Below are positions 1-4,908 of a stretch of 5,677 nt of DNA, piece after piece. The translations under genes were made by a program, and so were the position numbers. Positions within the stretch are counted from its first letter, which is position 1; every line of letters begins with the position of its first letter. The notes beneath the pieces were generated by a model. That model ran no database searches and was not told the DNA's origin. It saw only the letters and a program-made list of their open reading frames with translations. This DNA is from GCA-020352575 sp041635475 (GTDB lineage Bacteria > Actinomycetota > Acidimicrobiia > Spongiisociales > JAENVV01), in assembly GCA_041635475.1 (NCBI GenBank), contig JBFKVA010000122.1:1-5677 (forward strand). The letters are read 5' to 3'.

Positions 1-704
1 TCGGCGTCGAGTTGGTGGCTGACCTCCCGTCCCAGCGTCTCGAACCTGAGGATCCCGCCGATGAGCGTGTACTCGGGTTCGGCCCGCACCCGCTTCATGA
101 GCTGCACGGAGCGGTTCGTGAGGGACTCGATCGCCCCCTGCATGATGTCCGCCGGCGGCGTACCCATCGACAGGTGGTTGATGACCTCCGACTCGGCGAA
201 GACGGCACACACGCCCGAGATCGGTACCGGCTCCTTCGAGGTCGTCATGAGGGCCCCGATCTCCTCGGTCGAGTAGCCCATGTAACGGGCGGTCTTCTCG
301 AGGAACGCACCGGTCCCGGCGGCGCACTTGTCGTTGAGGCGGAACGAGATCACCTGGGAGGCCTCGTCCACCCTGCTCGCCTTCATCGTCTGGCCGCCGA
401 TGTCGAGGATCGTCCGGGTGCCGGGGAACAGCGCCGCCGCCCCGCGGGCCGCGGCGGTGAGGTCCGTGACATGCACGTTCTTGAAGTCGACCTGGTGGCG
501 ACCACCCCCGGTGGCGATCACGTAGTCGATGTCGCCCTCCGACACGTCGGCAAGGCGGAGGGTCTCCTCATAGACCTGGCGGGCGATCTCGCGGAGGCGA
601 AAGCCCGTGGGCTTCATCGCTTGGGCGAGGATCTCCTGGTCGTCGCCCATGAGGACGACCTTCGTGTAGGTCGAGCCCACGTCCAATCCGGCTGTGATCG
701 TCAC
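1..704 (-). CDS. bzdQ: BadF/BadG/BcrA/BcrD-family ATPase, BzdQ-like (delta) subunit of ATP-dependent benzoyl-CoA reductase, 3' end cut by window
   Basis: Activator ATPase of the ASKHA (actin/hexokinase) fold; the first 234 residues are present and the C-terminus lies beyond the left edge. Visible motifs: phosphate-1 loop LDVGSTYTK (residues 7-15), IATGGGRHQV (63-72), DIGGQTMK (101-108), NDKCAAGTG (124-132) and GVCAVFAESEV (164-174). Cys127 and Cys166 sit where this family binds the single [4Fe-4S] cluster that bridges two ATPase subunits. The expected role is ATP-driven electron transfer from ferredoxin to the catalytic subunits, in the cytoplasm. The start is a GTG one base after the previous gene's TGA, with GGAGGT (715-710) 5 nt upstream; the upstream in-frame stretch overlaps the previous gene and has no better start. 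The motif usually read DxGGQD is DIGGQT here (Thr106). The Q (delta) label rests on gene order; it could equally be the P-type subunit, since order is not fixed among all related clusters. Confidence 0.8.
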   Translation of the reverse strand, partial: MTITAGLDVGSTYTKVVLMGDDQEILAQAMKPTGFRLREIARQVYEETLRLADVSEGDIDYVIATGGGRHQVDFKNVHVTDLTAAARGAAALFPGTRTILDIGGQTMKASRVDEASQVISFRLNDKCAAGTGAFLEKTARYMGYSTEEIGALMTTSKEPVPISGVCAVFAESEVINHLSMGTPPADIMQGAIESLTNRSVQLMKRVRAEPEYTLIGGILRFETLGREVSHQLDA

Positions 705-705
705 G

Positions 706-1521
706 TCACACCTCCACTCGGCTCTTGGCGGGCGCACGGCCGGCCTTCACATGATCGAGGGCGAAGAGGGCAGCGCCCAGGGCACCCATGTAGTGGCAGT
801 CCTCGCTGATGTTGAGGGGGACGCCGAGGCGCTCCTCGAGGGCCTTGACCATCCCCTCGTTGCGGGAGACCCCACCGGTGAAGGTGATCTCCGAGTTGAT
901 CCCAACCCGGCGCATGAGGCCGGCGGAGCGGGTGGCGATGGACTTGTGGACCCCGAGGAGGATGTCCTCGATCTTCTTGCCCTTGCCGATCCAGGCCAGC
1001 ACCTCGGACTCGGCGAACACGGTGCACGTCGTGCTGATCTTGATCGGCTTCGTCCCCTGGAGGGACAGCGGACCCAGCTCATCGAGCGGGATGTCGAGGG
1101 CGTCGGCTGCCGCCCCCAGGAACCGCCCGGTCCCCGCCGCACACTTGTCATTCATGCAGAAGTCGGAGATCTCCCCGTCGGCGGTGACGGCAATGGCCTT
1201 GGTGTCCTGGCCACCCATGTCGACCACGGTACGGGTGTTGGGGAACAGGTGCACCGCTCCCCGGCCGTGGCAACTGATCTCGGTCACCTGCGTGTTGCCG
1301 AACGTGACCCGGTAGCGGCCGTACCCGGTCCCCACCACGAACTCGACCTCACGTTCTTCGAGCCCGGCGGCTTCCAGGGCCACCTCGAATGCGTGTTCGG
1401 CCGCCTTGACCACATTGGCCCCGGTATCGGTGAGCGAGCGTCCGACGATCACGCCGGCCTCGTCGATGATGACCGCCTTGGTCTGGGTCGACCCGACGTC
1501 AACTCCTGCTGCGTATGCCAT
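706..1521 (-). CDS. bzdP: BadF/BadG/BcrA/BcrD-family ATPase, BzdP-like (alpha) subunit of ATP-dependent benzoyl-CoA reductase
   Basis: Complete 271-residue activator ATPase with the ASKHA fold. Motifs in order: VDVGSTQTK (7-15, phosphate loop), GTGYGRYRV (64-72), EISCHGRGA (81-89), VDMGGQDTK (100-108, phosphate-2 loop), NDKCAAGTG (124-132), TTCTVFAESEV (164-174) and TFTGGVSRNEG (213-223, adenosine loop). Cys127 and Cys166 are the predicted ligands of the [4Fe-4S] cluster shared across the ATPase dimer. It should hydrolyse ATP to drive electrons to the two catalytic subunits encoded just upstream. The ATG start has GAGGTG (1534-1529) 7 nt upstream, embedded in the previous gene's stop; the gap is 11 nt. 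The length matches the short ATPases of the Bzd type and of 2-hydroxyacyl-CoA dehydratase activators, not the long (over 400 aa) BcrA/BadF. Family membership is certain. The P/alpha label follows order only, and an activator of a dehydratase is the main alternative. Confidence 0.85.
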   Translation of the reverse strand: MAYAAGVDVGSTQTKAVIIDEAGVIVGRSLTDTGANVVKAAEHAFEVALEAAGLEEREVEFVVGTGYGRYRVTFGNTQVTEISCHGRGAVHLFPNTRTVVDMGGQDTKAIAVTADGEISDFCMNDKCAAGTGRFLGAAADALDIPLDELGPLSLQGTKPIKISTTCTVFAESEVLAWIGKGKKIEDILLGVHKSIATRSAGLMRRVGINSEITFTGGVSRNEGMVKALEERLGVPLNISEDCHYMGALGAALFALDHVKAGRAPAKSRVEV

Positions 1522-1532
1522 GCGAACTCACC

Positions 1533-2828
1533 TCATCCTTCCCCGCCGGCCATCGCGTGGTGCCGGCGAGATTCCAAGCCCTCGAAGAAGGCGTCGATCC
1601 GATTCTTCATCTGTGCTTCCGAGACGACCCGGCGATCCATCATGTCCGACTCGATGAAGAGACTGGAGATCCCGGTCTGCTCGGTGAGGTGGAAGCGCCC
1701 GTCGGCCAGACCCGTGGAGACCGTGCGGCAGCTCTTGATGGGGTGGTACACGACACCGTCGATGGCGAAGTCCTCGACCATCGGGATGAGGACGTCGTTC
1801 TGGTGGAACATCGAGTCCATCGCGTCCCGCACGCTGATGAGCATGCCCTCGGCCAAGCTGGCCAGCGGGTTGGCCAGGTCGTACTGGAACCCGGTGTTGC
1901 TTCCGCCCGACGCGAACCACAGGTACGTGGAGTGGACGAACACGCCGTCCCACTCGGTGAACAGCTCGTTGAACCGCCGGAAGATCGGGTAGCAGGGCAC
2001 GCCGACGAAGATGAGGCGGTACTTCTCATCCGTGGCCTGGCCGATGCCGTTGGCGACCTTGTACTCCATCTCCTCCACGAGACGCTCGAAGTAGTCGGCC
2101 CCTTCGGGGGTACCGCGCAGTCCGTTGGCGACCCCGAGGTAGATCGTGGCGTCGGTGAGGGCGTTGAAGACGGCGGGCTTGGCCCGGTTCAGGTCGAGCA
2201 GCTTGGCCCACGACCGTTGCATCGAGTTCGTGTGGCCCAGGACCTCGCGGAACCTGTCGATGTCGAACTTGGTCCCGGTGACCTCCTCGCACGTGCTGAT
2301 GAGCTCACCGAGTTGGATCTCGACGTACGCCCGATCCTGCTCGAAGTCGCCGTCGCCCTGCCACGTCTGGCCACCGGCCAGCCGGGTGCCGGGGATGTCG
2401 ATCGTCACCGTGGGCGTCTGGTACATCCGCTCCCAGATCTCGGCCCACTTGAGGTAGGTGTTGCAGGCGTTGGTGAGCACCGAGAGTGCCGGCTTGGGGA
2501 TCTGCCCCATGGGATGGTCGCCACCACGCAGCTGCATGCCGACGTCGGCCTTGACGTAGCCGCAGATGTCCGGCGAGTAGCCGTAGTCCTCGGCATCCTC
2601 GAGGTACTCGTGGGCCACCCGGCGAACCGCGGTCTGCAAGGAGTTGATCTCGGGGAACACCACCGGGAGGTCGAATGTCTTGAGGATCTCGTTGGCGCTG
2701 CCCATCACGAAGACGTAGGCGGCGTTGCCACCTTCCTGCGCCGTTCGGTTCAAGCCGGCGAACCAGTCCCGGAAGAGTGCCGCACCCTCCCGGTTGCCGC
2801 GTCCGAGGATGTCCTGTGTCATGGTCAT
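1533..2828 (-). CDS. bzdO: Benzoyl-CoA reductase catalytic subunit, BcrB/BadE/BzdO-like (2-hydroxyacyl-CoA dehydratase D-component family)
   Basis: Complete 431-residue catalytic subunit. With the BzdN-like subunit it should form the substrate-reducing half of a class I benzoyl-CoA reductase, where [4Fe-4S] clusters pass electrons to the aromatic ring. Cysteines in conserved contexts are Cys89 (SPDICGYVKADVG), Cys122 (LTNACNTYLKW) and Cys367 (YHPIKSCRTVSTG); these three are the likely cluster ligands, while Cys279 (GVPCYPIFRRFNELF) and Cys180 are extra. The C-terminal ESDMMDRRVVSEAQMKNR segment (393-410) is typical of the 2-hydroxyacyl-CoA dehydratase family. ATG 2828 has GAGG 5 nt upstream. 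A second in-frame ATG two codons later (2822) is an alternative start, but its signal spacing is longer. The gap from the upstream gene is 22 nt, and it is followed 11 nt later by the first ATPase. The overall sequence recalls BcrB/BzdO much more than dehydratase HgdA/HgdB. The exact substrate (benzoyl-, methylbenzoyl- or hydroxybenzoyl-CoA) cannot be read. Confidence 0.88.
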   Translation of the reverse strand: MTMTQDILGRGNREGAALFRDWFAGLNRTAQEGGNAAYVFVMGSANEILKTFDLPVVFPEINSLQTAVRRVAHEYLEDAEDYGYSPDICGYVKADVGMQLRGGDHPMGQIPKPALSVLTNACNTYLKWAEIWERMYQTPTVTIDIPGTRLAGGQTWQGDGDFEQDRAYVEIQLGELISTCEEVTGTKFDIDRFREVLGHTNSMQRSWAKLLDLNRAKPAVFNALTDATIYLGVANGLRGTPEGADYFERLVEEMEYKVANGIGQATDEKYRLIFVGVPCYPIFRRFNELFTEWDGVFVHSTYLWFASGGSNTGFQYDLANPLASLAEGMLISVRDAMDSMFHQNDVLIPMVEDFAIDGVVYHPIKSCRTVSTGLADGRFHLTEQTGISSLFIESDMMDRRVVSEAQMKNRIDAFFEGLESRRHHAMAGGEG

Positions 2829-2850
2829 GTCTGCCTCGCTTGGGTGGTGG

Positions 2851-4026
2851 TCATGCGAACAAGAGGTTCTCGACGAAGGTCTCGACCTGGAGTTCGAGCT
2901 GGTCGAACGAGCTCATGTTCTCCTCGAACTCGTTCACGAAGTAGGCGATTCCTGCCTCGTCGAGGGCGTGGGTGTAGGCCACCTGCTCCTCGAGGCCGGG
3001 TTCGCACATCTTGGCTGCGGCGAGGATCGCCGCGTCGGCGTTGGCGCCCCGGATGCGCTTGAGGAGCATGTGCTCCTTGGGCTTGCGCAGGTCGTGCTGG
3101 ACGGGGCTGTAGGACGACTTCTCGATGTAGGCCTCGGCCAGGTTCCAGAGCGGGTCGCCCTCGACCGGCACGTCCTCGGTGATCCAGCGCAACCCGATGA
3201 GGAGGTCGTCGTCGACGACGTACGACGTCCGGCCGAGCATGCGGACCAGGTCGAACGGCGGCTGTTCGCAGAAGCCGCCCTCGAACACGAGGCGGATGCG
3301 GTCCTCGGCCCGGTTCGTGCGCTCCCGGATGACGGGCAGGAGCGTCGACAGGAGTTCGTTGTGCTCCTCGCGGGGGATCATCCCGGCGAGGGCGACGAGG
3401 GCGTAGGCGTCCTCGGCGGCCAGGAGCCAAGGCGTGTCCCGCTTGATGTCGTAGACCTCCCGCAGGAGCCGGCGGTTCTCGTTGAAGACCGCCACGGAGT
3501 TGCGGAGGGCATCCTCGGTGATCTCGGTACCTACGGCCTCCTCCACACTCCGGCGCATGCGGTCGTACTCATGACGGAGGTAGTCGATGCTTCCCTTCGA
3601 GTTGGGGTTCTGGGGCAGATAGAGGATCTGGCTCGGATAATCGAAGTTCCTGCCCCAGATGGCGGACAGGTTGCGGGCCGCATCACAGATCGGGTGGGAC
3701 ACGAACATGTCCAGTTCGACGGTGCCACTCATCGCCAGCTCGAGGGAGGTCTTGAGGATCGAGCACAGGTACGACCCGAAGTGCGAGTCGGCCCGGGTGG
3801 GTTCGAGTGGGGCGCCGCGGACCTTGAACGGCAACGCACCCGCGGCGTGCACGATCTCCTCGGGGAAGTAGACCTCGAAGTGACCGATCACCTTGCCACC
3901 GGCGTCACGCCACCGTCGGACGGACTCGAACTCCGCCGACTCGACCGCGTCACGGCACTCGAGGAGGGCGTCATCGAGCGACTTGTCGCGCCACTCGTCG
4001 AAGACCCGCGTTGCTGTCAATGTCAT
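2851..4026 (-). CDS. bzdN: Benzoyl-CoA reductase catalytic subunit, BcrC/BadD/BzdN-like (2-hydroxyacyl-CoA dehydratase D-component family)
   Basis: Complete 391-residue catalytic subunit, partner of the BzdO-like protein. Recognisable stretches are HFEVYFPEEIVHAAGALPFK (49-68), the Cys88 region (SYLCSILKTS), SHPICDAARNL with Cys114 (110-120), EGGFCEQPPFDL with Cys253 (249-260), EKSSYSPVQHDLRKPKEHM (302-320) and AAKMCEPGLEEQ with Cys341 (337-348). By analogy with the family, Cys88, Cys114 and Cys341 are the likely three protein ligands of a [4Fe-4S] cluster. The chosen ATG at 4026 gives the length usual for BcrC/BzdN. An open frame extends upstream to 4167 but would lie inside the TetR gene and add unrelated residues. 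The start has GGAG 7 nt upstream and overlaps the TetR stop by 4 nt (ATGA), which suggests translational coupling. It is the first structural gene of the reductase operon. Assignment as a reductase rather than a dehydratase rests on sequence resemblance and the two-ATPase neighbourhood. Confidence 0.88.
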   Translation of the reverse strand: MTLTATRVFDEWRDKSLDDALLECRDAVESAEFESVRRWRDAGGKVIGHFEVYFPEEIVHAAGALPFKVRGAPLEPTRADSHFGSYLCSILKTSLELAMSGTVELDMFVSHPICDAARNLSAIWGRNFDYPSQILYLPQNPNSKGSIDYLRHEYDRMRRSVEEAVGTEITEDALRNSVAVFNENRRLLREVYDIKRDTPWLLAAEDAYALVALAGMIPREEHNELLSTLLPVIRERTNRAEDRIRLVFEGGFCEQPPFDLVRMLGRTSYVVDDDLLIGLRWITEDVPVEGDPLWNLAEAYIEKSSYSPVQHDLRKPKEHMLLKRIRGANADAAILAAAKMCEPGLEEQVAYTHALDEAGIAYFVNEFEENMSSFDQLELQVETFVENLLFA

Positions 4027-4646
4027 GCCACGTCTCCATCTGTCGTCTGCCTGCCGGCTCCCCGGAAGAAGAGCTCGAGTACCTGTCGGAGGCGGTCCTC
4101 CGAGTTGCCGATCACCGCGTGGGCGTACCCGCCGATCACGACCTCCACGAGCGCGACAAACGACCACGAGAGGATTCGGGGATCGCCCGGGGCGAGCTCC
4201 CCGTCGCGGATGCCGTCGCGAATGATCGCCTCCACCTGGACGGGGAGGGCCTGCTGGTACGCCCGGACGAGGCGTTCTCGATCCTCGCCCGAAAAGATGT
4301 TGATGTCGCGCCGCACGAGTCGTGTGAGCTCCCGCTCCTCCTCCGGGAGATCCAGGAAGTCGCGGGTGAGACGCGAGAGCCGCTCGTAGCTGGAGCCGGG
4401 CGAGGACACGGCCTGCTCGAAGAGGCGCTGCTTGCCCGCGAGGTCGCCGAGCATCATCGTGATGTAGAGCTGTTCCTTGCTGGCGAAGTGGTGGTAGAGA
4501 CCACCCTTCGTCACGTCCGCCGCCCGGGCGATCATGTCCGTCGTGACATCGGCGTAGTTGCTGCCTACGAAGAGCTTGCGGGCCGCAGCCACGATCCGCG
4601 CCGCGGTCGCCTCGGACTTCGTCGGGTGTTCTGCCAACTGCTGCAT
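4023..4646 (-). CDS. TetR/AcrR-family transcriptional repressor, probable regulator of the reductase operon
   Basis: A 207-residue cytoplasmic DNA-binding repressor of normal family length. The N-terminal DNA-binding domain spans about residues 15-62 (ATAARIVAAARKLF, then VTTDMIARAADVTKGGLYHH and FASKEQLY), with the helix-turn-helix near 37-56. The rest is the helical ligand-binding and dimerisation domain, whose ligand cannot be read; an aromatic acyl-CoA or acid is a reasonable guess from the neighbours. ATG 4646 is chosen because AGGAG (4656-4652) lies 5 nt upstream and the HTH is then at the usual distance from the N-terminus. The frame stays open to 5081, but that extension crosses the promoter region and the divergent gene. 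It is the first gene of the operon and its stop overlaps the next start by 4 nt, so repressor and reductase are probably made together. The inverted repeat just upstream suggests autoregulation. The family is certain; the target and effector are inferred. Confidence 0.93.
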   Translation of the reverse strand: MQQLAEHPTKSEATAARIVAAARKLFVGSNYADVTTDMIARAADVTKGGLYHHFASKEQLYITMMLGDLAGKQRLFEQAVSSPGSSYERLSRLTRDFLDLPEEERELTRLVRRDINIFSGEDRERLVRAYQQALPVQVEAIIRDGIRDGELAPGDPRILSWSFVALVEVVIGGYAHAVIGNSEDRLRQVLELFFRGAGRQTTDGDVA

Positions 4647-4656
4647 CGCCTCTCCT

Positions 4657-4678
4657 ACCGACCGACTGACCGGTCGGT
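4657..4678. promoter_or_regulatory. Probable TetR operator (inverted repeat)
   Basis: A perfect 8-bp inverted repeat, ACCGACCG (4657-4664) and CGGTCGGT (4671-4678), is separated by 6 bp. A second overlapping dyad is centred 4 bp to the right around GACCGGTC (4668-4675), within ACTGACCGGTCGGT (4665-4678). Such ACCGAC/GTCGGT half-sites are typical of TetR-family operators. The site covers the predicted transcription start and early leader of the regulator-reductase operon and ends 10 nt before the TetR start codon, so binding would block initiation. The two registers could hold one dimer in alternative positions or two dimers. Confidence 0.75.
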
Positions 4679-4682
4679 TAAT

Positions 4683-4711
4683 AATGTACCCCCACGGTAA
4701 AGATCTGTCAA
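4683..4711 (-). promoter_or_regulatory. Sigma70-type promoter for the tetR-bzdNOPQ-like operon
   Basis: On the minus strand a perfect -35 box TTGACA (4711-4706) is followed after 17 nt by TACATT (4688-4683), four of six matches to TATAAT. This predicts a transcript start near 4677-4675 and a leader of roughly 30 nt before the TetR ATG. The inverted repeat at 4657-4678 begins just downstream of the -10 box, a layout expected for strong repression. No other promoter is visible in the short gaps downstream, so all five genes probably depend on this one. Confidence 0.65.
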
Positions 4712-4732
4712 CCCGGGGAATCGTCAGTACGC

Positions 4733-4786
4733 AAGGGCTCTTCCAGGCCCCGCGGTGAGCGTCCGTCCCATGGCCGGAGAACCCTT
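4733..4786. repeat. Imperfect long inverted repeat / possible hairpin between the divergent genes
   Basis: AAGGG (4733-4737) can pair with CCCTT (4782-4786), then TCT with AGA, CC with GG, and GGCC (4746-4749) with GGCC (4772-4775), with one mismatch and two single-base bulges, leaving a loop of about 22 nt. It lies upstream of the minus-strand -35 box and has no following T-run in either direction, so it is not a standard terminator. It could be a leader structure for the plus-strand gene if that transcript starts far upstream, or chance in GC-rich DNA. Confidence 0.25.
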
Positions 4787-4800
4787 CGAACACGCGACAG

Positions 4801-4822
4801 ATCGGGAAGAAATCCTCCCGAT
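4801..4822. promoter_or_regulatory. 22-bp imperfect palindrome, candidate operator upstream of the glutamine-synthetase-like gene
   Basis: ATCGGGA (4801-4807) and TCCCGAT (4816-4822) form a perfect 7-bp inverted repeat with an 8-bp spacer that itself pairs at two more positions (9 of 11 pairs overall). No T-run follows, so a terminator is unlikely. It lies 87 bp before the plus-strand start codon, a plausible position for an activator or repressor site. No specific regulator family is recognised. Confidence 0.35.
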
Positions 4823-4829
4823 TTGGGCG

Positions 4830-4850
4830 CACTGCATACTGGATACAGTG
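4830..4850. promoter_or_regulatory. 21-bp imperfect palindrome, candidate operator close to the glutamine-synthetase-like gene
   Basis: CACTG (4830-4834) and CAGTG (4846-4850) are inverted, and the inner ATAC-TGG-ATAC adds further pairs (8 of 10 positions symmetrical around 4840). It is 58 bp before the start codon and begins 7 bp after the other dyad, so it probably overlaps or adjoins the plus-strand promoter. The only hexamers nearby are weak (TTGGGC at 4823 and TACAGT at 4844, spacing 15), so the promoter itself is not called. The regulator is unknown. Confidence 0.35.
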
Positions 4851-4892
4851 TAGGGTCACAACCACGTGGCCCGACCTTGGGTGGCTCGAGAT

Positions 4893-4899
4893 GGAGGAG
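4893..4899 (+). promoter_or_regulatory. Ribosome binding site that sets the start of the glutamine-synthetase-like gene
   Basis: GGAGGAG lies 9 nt before ATG 4909. The other in-frame ATG, at 4891, overlaps this element and has only a weak GGTGG upstream, so 4909 is preferred. Confidence 0.7.
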
Positions 4900-4908
4900 A
4901 GCGTTTTC

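Noticed and set aside
694..1992. Plus-strand open frame of 432 codons opposite the first ATPase
   Set aside because: It spans the junction of two real genes on the other strand and shows no family motif.
1515..3062. Plus-strand open frame of 515 codons opposite the BzdO-like gene
   Set aside because: It is antisense to a clear family protein and its translation is low-complexity and rich in Gly, Val, Asp and Arg. It is a product of high GC and codon bias.
2725..4389. Plus-strand open frame of 554 codons opposite the BzdN-like gene and tetR
   Set aside because: It crosses two well-supported minus-strand genes, has no recognisable domain, and is explained by GC-rich third positions.
4801..4822. 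Rho-independent terminator
   Set aside because: The stem is good but no T-run follows on either strand, and no gene ends here because the flanking genes diverge.
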